Origin: CADEDH01 sp963732695
Lineage (GTDB): Bacteria; Actinomycetota; Acidimicrobiia; Acidimicrobiales; SZUA-35
NCBI GenBank assembly: GCA_963732695.1
Contig: CAVTAP010000010.1
Coordinates: 1-64,000 of the forward strand
Direction of reading: 5' to 3'
Length of the DNA: 64,000 nt
A model generated the notes under the pieces. It did no database searches. It saw nothing but the letters and a program-made list of their open reading frames with translations, and was not told the DNA's origin. Below are positions 56,970-64,000 of this stretch, piece after piece. Position numbers and translations under genes: made by a program. The stretch's first letter is position 1; every line of letters starts with the position of its first letter.

Positions 56970-59260
56970 CCCTCGTAGATCACGGGGCTGGCGATCGAGG
57001 TGTCGGGGTCCCACACCTGCACCGTGCCGTCCTCGCTGCCCGAGGCCACCCGCCCGTCGGGTAGGGCGGTGAGCGACACCACGTTGGCCGTGTGGCCAGT
57101 GAAGGTGAGGGGGGCGGTGGCGCCGTTGGCCGGGTCGAACACGTTGACCACGTAGCCGTTGGCCACGGCCAGGCGCCCGTCGGGCAGCTCGGTCAGGGCG
57201 TAGGAGTCTCCCCCGTCGTACTGGACCGTGATCGGCAGGGCCGCCAGGTTGGCCGGATCGAGGATCGAGACCTTGCCGCCGTAGCCCGACACCGCCAGCC
57301 GGCCGTCGTCGAGCACGGTCATGGCCTGGATGTAGTCGGTGACGTTGTTGTAGATCTCGGGCGGGGCGGTGGGGTTGTCGAGGTGGTAGAAGAGCACCTG
57401 ATTGGCGGCGGCCACGGCCAGGCGGCCGTCGGGCACCTGGGCCAGGGCGTAGGGCCAGTCGGGGAGGCTGGTGAACACCACCGGGGCGGTGTTGGGGTTG
57501 GCGGGATCCCACACCCGGACCGTGTAGTCGTCGGCGCTGGAGGCGATGCGGCCGTCGCTCAGAGCCACCACCGCCCGGGCCCAGTCGGTGTGGCCCCGGA
57601 ACACCGTGGCCGGCACGGCCGAGCTCGACGCCGGGTCCCACACGCTGATCTCACCGTTGTCGCTGGTGGTGGCGAGGCGGCCGTCGTCGAGCACGGCCAA
57701 CGACCGCACCCAGTCCGACGAGGTGTAGGAGATGGGCTGGGTGGTGCCACCGGCCCGGGTGCCCCCGCCGTCGCCGCCGCCGGTGTCGTTGCCACTCTTG
57801 TTGGCGGCGATGACGGCGGCGATGATGACCGCCCCCACCACGAACACCCCGATGCCGACGATCAGGGCCAGCCGACCACCCGACATACCGCCGCCGCGGG
57901 ACGGCTGGCCGTAGCCGGCGGAGGTGTTGTAGCCGACCGGCTGGCTGATGCTGGCGGAAGGGACGGGCCCGGCCGGCCCGGTGCCGAACCGGCCGTCGGG
58001 GGTGGAGAAGCCCTGGCGACCGGCGGTCGTCCCCGGCTGGCCGGGGGGTGCGGAGGTGAACCCCTGCGGTGCCACGAAACCCTGGGGGGTGGGTGAGGCG
58101 GTGAACCCCTGGGGTGGGGCGGGGCGGGGCCCGGTGTCGGGCCGGGGGCCTCCGAATCCGGCCGGTGGGGCCGGGCGGGGATCGGCGCCGGGGCCGGTGT
58201 CGGGGCGGGGGCCGCTGAAGTTCCGGGGTGGTGGGGGTCGATGGTCGGCCGGGCCGCCGGTGTAGCCGCCCGGCGGGGTGAGCACCGCCTGGTAGGGGGC
58301 GCCGGGCGACGAGCCGGAATAGGTGGCGGGAGCGCCGGCGGGGTGACCCGTGGTGCCGCCTGCCGGCCAGCCGGTGCCGGAGGAGCCGGTGGGCGGTTGC
58401 CCCATCGGGGCCACCACCTGGGTGGGGTTGGCCGTCGACGTGGGCCCGCCCGGATTGTCGAGCACCCGGCGCATCTCCCGGATCAGATCATTGGCGTTCT
58501 GGGGGCGCTGGGACGGCTCCTTGGCCAGACCCCGCTGGAGCAGCTCGACCACGGCCGGCGGAGCCAGGTTGGCCGGCAGTGGCGGCGGCGGCTGATGGAG
58601 CAGCCGGTACATGAGGGGGCTGAGCGATTCGTCCGTCGGGGCCCAGAACGGGGCGTTGCCCTGGATCAGGGTGTGGAGGGTCGACATCAGCGAGTACAGG
58701 TCGGACCGCTCGTCCCGGGTGTTGGCGAAGGTCTCGGGGGCGGTGTGGAGCCAGCTGGCGGTGATGTTGGTGGAGGTGGCGCCGGTGGAGTCCCGGGCCG
58801 AGGCGATGCCGAAGTCGGTGAGGCGGGGCTGATCGCCCGCCATCAGGATGTTCTCCGGCTTCACGTCGCGGTGGAGGATCCCCTGGGCGTGGCCGTGGCC
58901 CAGGGCGTCGGCGATCGGGATCATGTACTCCACGGCCCGGCGCCAGGGGAGCGGGCCCTGCTTCTGGAGGCGGTCGGCCATCGAGCCGCCGGTGACCAGC
59001 TCCATCACGAGGTAGGGGCTGCCGTCGGCCGAGTAGCCGGCGTCGTAGACGGTGACCACGCTGGCGTGCGACGAGAGCCGGCCCATGATCTTGCACTCGC
59101 GCTCGAACCGCTGCCGGTCCTTCTCGGTGTGCAGCTTGCCCAGCAGCTTCACGGCCACCCGGCGGTCGAAGCGCGTGTCGGTGGCGGCGTAGACGGTGCT
59201 GAACCCACCCCGACCGATCAGCTCGACCTCGGACAGGTGCTCGATCCCGAGATCGATCAC
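56867..59260 (-). CDS. Ser/Thr protein kinase with C-terminal WD40-like propeller
   Basis: A 797-residue Hanks-type kinase. Kinase domain at residues 1-270: GRGGFSTVY loop, Lys-38 in VAVKLLGK, catalytic HRDVKPENIL and DFGIAS, all intact. Then a Pro/Gly-rich linker, one membrane helix near 460 (LALIVGIGVFVVGAVIIAAV) and an outside domain of about seven WD/NHL-type repeats (TVRVWDPANPNTAP, DGRLATTSDNGEISVWDP, EDGTVQVWDP). Start GTG 59260 has AGGAG six bases upstream. It probably senses an extracellular ligand with the propeller. Convergent overlap of 103 bases with the GGDEF-EAL gene. Confidence 0.92.
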   Translation of the reverse strand: MIDLGIEHLSEVELIGRGGFSTVYAATDTRFDRRVAVKLLGKLHTEKDRQRFERECKIMGRLSSHASVVTVYDAGYSADGSPYLVMELVTGGSMADRLQKQGPLPWRRAVEYMIPIADALGHGHAQGILHRDVKPENILMAGDQPRLTDFGIASARDSTGATSTNITASWLHTAPETFANTRDERSDLYSLMSTLHTLIQGNAPFWAPTDESLSPLMYRLLHQPPPPLPANLAPPAVVELLQRGLAKEPSQRPQNANDLIREMRRVLDNPGGPTSTANPTQVVAPMGQPPTGSSGTGWPAGGTTGHPAGAPATYSGSSPGAPYQAVLTPPGGYTGGPADHRPPPPRNFSGPRPDTGPGADPRPAPPAGFGGPRPDTGPRPAPPQGFTASPTPQGFVAPQGFTSAPPGQPGTTAGRQGFSTPDGRFGTGPAGPVPSASISQPVGYNTSAGYGQPSRGGGMSGGRLALIVGIGVFVVGAVIIAAVIAANKSGNDTGGGDGGGTRAGGTTQPISYTSSDWVRSLAVLDDGRLATTSDNGEISVWDPASSSAVPATVFRGHTDWARAVVALSDGRIASSADDYTVRVWDPANPNTAPVVFTSLPDWPYALAQVPDGRLAVAAANQVLFYHLDNPTAPPEIYNNVTDYIQAMTVLDDGRLAVSGYGGKVSILDPANLAALPITVQYDGGDSYALTELPDGRLAVANGYVVNVFDPANGATAPLTFTGHTANVVSLTALPDGRVASGSEDGTVQVWDPDTSIASPVIYEGHEGTVYGLASFPDGRVASGGEDDTVQIWDPDNL

Positions 59261-59397
59261 GTCTCCTACCTCGCTCCTGCCACTGGCCCCGGGGACCTCG
59301 TCTCCCCCGTGCACCGTATCGAACCCGATCCGACCGGAACAGGATCGTACGACCCAGCCCCCTTGGGGGATCGCACCCAGGTTTCGTCACACGTTCG

Positions 59398-60279
59398 TCA
59401 TGGGAGGTGGACCGACTCAAGGTGGTCGAGCAGGGCGAACATCTCGGCTTCGCCCAGGCCGGCGGCGGCTGCGTCCTGGAACGAGGCCAGGGCGGCCTCG
59501 GCGCACCGCACGGGGAGGCCGACCTCCCGGGCCAGCTCCACCGCCAGCTCGAGGTCCTTCACCACGATCCGCAGGGCGGCGTTGGGGGTGGTCGATTCCC
59601 GGTAGCGCCGGGTGCGGTGCTGGTGGGCCACCCCCAGTACCGACGGCCCGGCGCCGCTGGCCGTCATGATCACCTCCCGCAACTGCTCCACCTCCAGACC
59701 GTTTCGGGCCCCCAGCAGGAGGCCCTCCATGGCCGTCACCAGGTTGGTCAGCCCGATCAGGTTGTTGGAGATCTTGGCCACGCTGCCCGCCCCCACCGGG
59801 CCCAGGTGGAACACGTTGGCCCCGATCGTGTCGAGCACCGGTTTCGCCCGCTCGAAGGCGGCGGGGTCGCCACCGGCCATCACGGCCAGCGTGCCCTCGT
59901 TGCGGGCCCGCACGTTGCCGCTCACCGGAGCGTCGACGAAGGCCACGCCGGCCGCTTCGGCCTGGGCCGCCAGGGCCTGCATCACCGTGGGAGCCAGCGT
60001 GCTCAGCTCGACGTAGACGGCGGGGCGGTGTTCGGCGGCGAACACGGCGGCCGCCACCTCCTCCGAGGCCGCCCGACCCGGGAGCGACACCAGCAGCACG
60101 TCGGCGGCGGCGGCCGTGGCCACGGCGTCGGGCGCGCTGGCCGCCCCCAGGCCCGCCAGCTCGGCCACCGGCTCGGGCCGCAGGTCGCAGACGGTCAGGT
60201 CGAAGCCGGCCCGGGCCACGTTGGCCGCCATCGGCCGGCCCATCCCGCCCAACCCCACCCATCCGATCCGATCGCTCAC
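59398..60279 (-). CDS. 3-hydroxyisobutyrate dehydrogenase-type NAD(P)-dependent oxidoreductase
   Basis: A 293-residue beta-hydroxyacid dehydrogenase: Rossmann start IGWVGLGGMGRPMAANVARA, DAPVSGNVRARNEGTLAVMA (substrate-binding), and GPVGAGSVAKISNNLIG with the catalytic Lys near residue 170. All signatures of the family are there. Substrate could be 3-hydroxyisobutyrate, tartronate semialdehyde or similar. GTG start. Divergent from the SMP-30 gene, suggesting joint control with the aromatic-type cluster. Confidence 0.9.
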   Translation of the reverse strand: MSDRIGWVGLGGMGRPMAANVARAGFDLTVCDLRPEPVAELAGLGAASAPDAVATAAAADVLLVSLPGRAASEEVAAAVFAAEHRPAVYVELSTLAPTVMQALAAQAEAAGVAFVDAPVSGNVRARNEGTLAVMAGGDPAAFERAKPVLDTIGANVFHLGPVGAGSVAKISNNLIGLTNLVTAMEGLLLGARNGLEVEQLREVIMTASGAGPSVLGVAHQHRTRRYRESTTPNAALRIVVKDLELAVELAREVGLPVRCAEAALASFQDAAAAGLGEAEMFALLDHLESVHLP

Positions 60280-60400
60280 CGTGTTCTCCTCGTCGTCAGC
60301 TTGATCCGGTCGCCGTCGCCGGCGTTCTGGTCGCTGTCACAGCGTCCTCCTAGGATGCTCCCACGGGCCCGCACGGGGCTGAAAACGACAGGGGGAACCG

Positions 60401-61240
60401 ATGGAGCTCGAACCGATCGCCTGGGGCTACAAGCTGGTGGAGGGCCCGCGCACCGACGCCGACGGCAACCTCTACTTCACCGACGCCATGGGGGGCGGCG
60501 TCTTCCTGCGCACCGCCGACGGCGAGGTCAGCACGCTGGTCGAGAAGCGCAAGATGGTGGGCGGCCTCGCCCTCCACAAAGACGGCGGGTTCGTGATGAC
60601 CGGCCCCAACGTCGCCCACTGGAAAGACGGCGAGGTGCGGGTGCTGCTGGAACGGGAGGGTGTGAACTCGTTCAACGACCTCCACACCGATGCCCAGGGC
60701 CGGGTCTACGTCGGTGCCATCCGCTCCAGCCTCGACGATCTGAAGGCGGAGAAGATCCCCGGCCAGTGTTACCGCATCAACCTCGACGGCTCGGTCGACG
60801 AGCTCTACGGCGGCATCGAGGTGTCGAACGGGATCGGCTTCTCGCCCGATGGCCACACCCTCTACCACGTCGACTCCACGTCGAAGGGCATCTACGCCCA
60901 CGACATCGACGACGACGGCAACGTATCGAACCGGCGTCACATCGGCCGGGCCGCCTTCGAGCGGGGCATCCCCGACGGCATGTGCGTCGACGCCGACGGC
61001 AACCTGTGGGCGGCCCACGTCGGCGGCCGGCGGGTGGTGAAGCTGTCACCCACCGGAGAGGAGCTGGATGCCATCGCCGTGCCGGCCAAGGCCGTGACCA
61101 GCGTCGCCTTCGGTGGGGCCGACATGGGCGACATGTACATCGTGACGGCCGACAACCTCGACGACGACACCAAGGGAGGCACGATCTTCCGTTGCCGGCC
61201 CGGTGTCACCGGCGTGCCCACCCCGCTGGCCGCGGTGTAG
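60401..61240 (+). CDS. SMP-30/gluconolactonase-like lactonase
   Basis: A 279-residue six-bladed propeller protein: LVEGPRTDADGNLYFTDAMG with the metal-binding Glu, VNSFNDLHTDAQGRVYVGAI with the Asn, SNGIGFSPDGHTLYHVDST with Asn-Asp and DGMCVDADGNLWAAHVGGRR with the catalytic-base Asp. All calcium/zinc ligands are in place. It probably opens a lactone. It heads a run of genes with the dioxygenase subunits. Confidence 0.9.
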   Translation: MELEPIAWGYKLVEGPRTDADGNLYFTDAMGGGVFLRTADGEVSTLVEKRKMVGGLALHKDGGFVMTGPNVAHWKDGEVRVLLEREGVNSFNDLHTDAQGRVYVGAIRSSLDDLKAEKIPGQCYRINLDGSVDELYGGIEVSNGIGFSPDGHTLYHVDSTSKGIYAHDIDDDGNVSNRRHIGRAAFERGIPDGMCVDADGNLWAAHVGGRRVVKLSPTGEELDAIAVPAKAVTSVAFGGADMGDMYIVTADNLDDDTKGGTIFRCRPGVTGVPTPLAAV

Positions 61241-61258
61241 TCCGAGGCGGTCGGGCCG

Positions 61259-61795
61259 GTGAACGCCGCCCACGATGCCCTGAGCCTGCGGCTGTCGATC
61301 GAGGAGTTCCTCTACCTCGAGGCCGAGCTGCTCGACGACCACCGCTACGACGAGTGGCTGGCCCTCTTGGCCGACGACATCCACTACTGGGCCCCCACCC
61401 AGGCCAACCGCCTGCGGCGCGACCGGGGGCGGGAGGCGTCGGCCCCGGGCGAGGTGGCCCTGTTCGACGACGACAAGACCACGTTGTGCTGGCGGGTCCG
61501 CCAGATGGGGTTGGCCACCCACTGGGCCGAAGACCCGCCGTCGCGCACCCGCCACCTGGTGTCGAACATCCGCATCGCCCCCGGGCAGGCGGCGGGTGAG
61601 CACGCCGTGCGTTCGAACTTCTTGTGTTACCGGAACCGCCTGCGGGACGAGGTGGATCTGTGGGCCGGCGAGCGGCGCGACGTGCTGCGCCGGGTCGACG
61701 ATGACGGCGGGCGGCCGGGCTGGCTGATCACGCGGCGGGCCATCACGCTCGACCAGAACGTGGTGCTGTCCAAGAACCTGAGCGTGTTCTTCTAA
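61259..61795 (+). CDS. aromatic-ring-hydroxylating dioxygenase, beta (small) subunit
   Basis: A 178-residue subunit with the cone fold: LRLSIEEFLYLEAELLDDHR, WLALLADDIHYWAPT, RTRHLVSNIRIAP and FLCYRNRLRDEVDLW. Similar to HcaF/BphA2-type proteins. GTG 61259 lies 18 bases after the SMP-30 stop; the alpha-subunit start follows 15 bases after its stop, so the three genes form one operon. Confidence 0.88.
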   Translation: MNAAHDALSLRLSIEEFLYLEAELLDDHRYDEWLALLADDIHYWAPTQANRLRRDRGREASAPGEVALFDDDKTTLCWRVRQMGLATHWAEDPPSRTRHLVSNIRIAPGQAAGEHAVRSNFLCYRNRLRDEVDLWAGERRDVLRRVDDDGGRPGWLITRRAITLDQNVVLSKNLSVFF

Positions 61796-61810
61796 AGGGA
61801 GGTGCACCCG

Positions 61811-63175
61811 ATGAGCGCCGACGACACGAAGCTCGAGGAGCTGGTCCGCTGGCGGGAGGGCCTGGTGAGCGGCGAGATCTTCGTCGACCCCGGCATCCAC
61901 CGCCAGGAGGCCGAGCGGGTGTTCCCCCGGGCCTGGAGCTACCTGGTGCACGAGAGCCAGCTGCGCCAGGCGGGCGACTTCGTGACCACCTTCATCGGGG
62001 CCGATCCGGTGCTGGTGGCCCGCCAGCGCGACGGGTCGATCGCCGCCATGCTCAACTCCTGCCGCCACCGGGGGATGGCCGTGTGCCGGGCCGACGCCGG
62101 CCAGGCCCGGGCCTTCACCTGTCCCTTCCACGGCTGGACCTACGACGAGGCGGGGCGTCTGGTGAACGTGCCCAACCTGGAGAACGGCTACCGGGGCCAG
62201 CTCGACACGGCGGCCTGGGGTCTCACTCCCGTGCCCCGGGTGGAGGGGTACAAGGGCCTCGTGTTCGGCACGTTCAGCCCCGACGCCCCCTCGCTGGTCG
62301 GCTATCTGGGGGAGATGGCGTGGTACCTCGACTGCCTGCTCGACCGCCGGGAGGGCGGCGCCGAGGTGATGGGTGGGGTGCACAAGATCCGGATGCACGG
62401 CAACTGGAAGCTGATCGCCGAGCAGTTCGCCGGCGACAACTACCACGCCGGCGTCACCCACGCCTCGGCCGCTTCGGCCCTGGCCCCCGTCCCAACCGAC
62501 CCCGTCACGACCGACCCGGTGCCGGCGGGCCGGGCCATGCGGTTCACCACCGCCATGGCCCGGCCCGGGCGCCAGTTCAGCCACCGTGAGGGCCACGGCG
62601 TCGCCGGGTTCTTCACCAGCGACAAGGCGCTGACCGGCGGCCTTCGCCAGATGGCCCGCGACCAGGCGGTTGTGGCCGACTACTACGACGCCACCGACGC
62701 CGAGGTCGCCGGCCGCCTGGGGGCGGAGCGGGCCAAGGGCCCGTCCGGCACGGCCGGCCTGGTGTTCCCCACCTTCATCTACCTGGCCGGCGTGTTCGGG
62801 GCGTCCACCATTGGCGTGGCCCACCCGGTGGGCCCCGAGCATTTCGAGCTGTGGCGCTGGTGCCTGGTCGACGCCGCCGCCCCGCCCGAGGTGAAGGCGG
62901 CCATGGTGCGGTGCCACGCCGTGTGGCCTCTGGGCCTGGCCGACGCCGACGACGGCGAGAACTGGAGCGCGGTGCAGGCTGCGCTGCAGGGCCCGATGGC
63001 CCGACGCCAGCTGTTCAACTATCAGATGGGCCTGGGCCTGGCCGGCCCCGATCCCGTCTATCCCGGCACGGTGTCGCCCGAGCCGATCGGCGAGGAGCCC
63101 CAGCGGGCCTTCTACCGTCGGTGGCTCGAATACATGACGTCGCCCGACGCGTGGCCCGTGGTCGTCGCCGACTGA
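61811..63175 (+). CDS. Rieske aromatic-ring-hydroxylating dioxygenase, alpha subunit
   Basis: A 454-residue oxygenase. Rieske [2Fe-2S] ligands: Cys-84 and His-86 (NSCRHRGMAV) with Cys-104 and His-107 (TCPFHGWTYD). Mononuclear-iron motif GDNYHAGVTH gives Asp-209, His-212 and His-217. ATG 61811 has AGGGAGGTG eight bases before it, better than the GTG at 61802. It hydroxylates an aromatic ring with the beta subunit encoded just upstream; ferredoxin and reductase genes are not in the window. Substrate not readable. Confidence 0.93.
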   Translation: MSADDTKLEELVRWREGLVSGEIFVDPGIHRQEAERVFPRAWSYLVHESQLRQAGDFVTTFIGADPVLVARQRDGSIAAMLNSCRHRGMAVCRADAGQARAFTCPFHGWTYDEAGRLVNVPNLENGYRGQLDTAAWGLTPVPRVEGYKGLVFGTFSPDAPSLVGYLGEMAWYLDCLLDRREGGAEVMGGVHKIRMHGNWKLIAEQFAGDNYHAGVTHASAASALAPVPTDPVTTDPVPAGRAMRFTTAMARPGRQFSHREGHGVAGFFTSDKALTGGLRQMARDQAVVADYYDATDAEVAGRLGAERAKGPSGTAGLVFPTFIYLAGVFGASTIGVAHPVGPEHFELWRWCLVDAAAPPEVKAAMVRCHAVWPLGLADADDGENWSAVQAALQGPMARRQLFNYQMGLGLAGPDPVYPGTVSPEPIGEEPQRAFYRRWLEYMTSPDAWPVVVAD

Positions 63176-63202
63176 TCGGGGGCGCCGAGTGGGTGCCGGC
63201 GC

Positions 63203-63943
63203 TCAGCCCAGCACCCGGCGGTAGAGGCTGATGAGGCGCTCCCAGTGGCGCTCGGCGGCGGGCTGGTCGTAACACCAACGGCCGGGGAAGGCGAAGCCGT
63301 GGTGCACGTCGGGCTGGATCTCCAGCTCACCGGCAATACCCGAGACGTCGAACAGGGTGCGCAGCTCGGCCACCATGTCGGGTGGGGCCAGGTCGTCGTG
63401 CTCGGCGCAGCTGATGTAGATCTCTCCCGCGATCCGGCCCAGGTTGAGATGGGGGCTCTCCTCGGCGTCGGACACCAGCCAGGTGCCGTAGAAGGAGGCG
63501 GCGGCCAGCACCCGGTCGGGGAAGCGGGCGGCGGCGGCCAGGGCATAGGGGCCGCTCATGCAGTAGCCGTGGGCCCCCACCGGGCCGGCGGCCGCTGCTT
63601 CGAAGCCGTCGATGAAGGCCAGCATGTCGGCCACGTCATCCATCACCGGCGGGATCGTCATCCTGGTGCGGACGGCCCGCATACGCTTGTAGTCGTCACT
63701 GCCCGGGGTCAGCACGTCGGGCCCGTAGTAGGTGTCGCTCCCGGCCCGGTAGTAGAGGTTGGGCAGCAGCACCACGTAGCCCACCGTGGCCAGCCGACGG
63801 GCCATATCCCGAAGCTCGTCGCGCACGCCGGGGGCGTCCATGAGCAGCAGCACCGCCGGGTGGGGGCCGCCCCGCTCGGGGTGGGCGATGAACGTGGGCA
63901 TGGCCCCGGCCCGGGTCGGCAGGTCGATCTCGTGCTCGATCAT
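63203..63943 (-). CDS. dienelactone hydrolase family protein
   Basis: A 246-residue alpha/beta hydrolase of DLH type: PAVLLLMDAPGVRDELRDMA, nucleophile GYCMSGPYA with Cys near residue 125, EIYISCAEHDDLAPPD with the acid, and PDVHHGFAFPGRW with the catalytic His. The Cys nucleophile is that of true dienelactone hydrolases, which open ring-cleavage products of chlorocatechols. Convergent with the Rieske alpha gene, so likely part of the same pathway. ATG 63943 follows GAGAGG. Confidence 0.9.
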   Translation of the reverse strand: MIEHEIDLPTRAGAMPTFIAHPERGGPHPAVLLLMDAPGVRDELRDMARRLATVGYVVLLPNLYYRAGSDTYYGPDVLTPGSDDYKRMRAVRTRMTIPPVMDDVADMLAFIDGFEAAAAGPVGAHGYCMSGPYALAAAARFPDRVLAAASFYGTWLVSDAEESPHLNLGRIAGEIYISCAEHDDLAPPDMVAELRTLFDVSGIAGELEIQPDVHHGFAFPGRWCYDQPAAERHWERLISLYRRVLG

Positions 63944-64000
63944 CGGATCCCTCTCCTCGTGCACCCCGGCGTCGGGGCCGATACGATTCCCGACTTACCT
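63944..64000. other. window end, upstream of the dienelactone hydrolase
   Basis: Only 57 bases; no gene or motif can be stated. Confidence 0.3.

Overview
The window is high-GC DNA with dense, mostly bidirectional genes, GTG starts, lipoproteins of the CGSSSDSG type, F420-type luciferase-like oxidoreductases and an actinomycete-style integrative element. This points to an actinomycetote, most likely of the Acidimicrobiia; that placement is inferred from gene style, not from a marker gene.

Layout. 1-3.1 kb: a GYD-domain protein, an alpha/beta hydrolase, and an operator-controlled HTH / nucleotidyltransferase pair of toxin-antitoxin type. 3124-3216 (minus): a tRNA with anticodon TCA and the long D-stem and variable arm of selenocysteine tRNA (selC). 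3176-23058: a 19.8-kb integrative element bounded by two identical 54-bp copies of the 5' half of that tRNA. It has a conserved minus-strand backbone (integrase, excisionase, zinc-ribbon protein, HUH Rep, many small overlapping genes, FtsK/TraB-like translocase) opposite a GntR-HAD operon. Its cargo looks like defence: a CBS-HEPN protein with a catalytically degenerate SF2 helicase, an SRA-type modification-dependent nuclease, a possible Ntn-hydrolase with a divergent membrane protein, a broken potassium channel and a TPR protein. 23-34 kb: accessory flank with an IS30-type insertion sequence, a SnoaL-domain sigma factor, SRPBCC/ArsR genes, GNAT, MerR, and several truncated or frameshifted genes. 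34.7-64 kb: chromosome-like genes, including an LLM oxidoreductase, a DUF937-CHRD-OmpA protein, LysE exporter, a 1153-residue BNR-repeat protein, two near-identical tandem ABC substrate-binding lipoproteins, MFS, a CoA-transferase, a GGDEF-EAL protein, a Ser/Thr kinase with a propeller, and a Rieske dioxygenase cluster ending in a dienelactone hydrolase.

Main result. At 42507-43019 a peroxiredoxin-like gene is split by an in-frame UGA exactly where the peroxidatic cysteine should be (W-U-P-K-C). With tRNA-Sec in the same window this is very probably a genuine selenoprotein. The mobile element has inserted in that tRNA gene and now supplies the DNA immediately upstream of its -10 region, so element integration and selenoprotein synthesis may be linked.

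Caution. Single-base frameshifts recur in otherwise well-conserved genes (about 10.85, 16.35, 16.67, 19.04, 22.23/22.35, 29.8, 34.32 and 52.86 kb, and across 49.1-49.9 kb). Some may be assembly or consensus errors rather than true pseudogenes.
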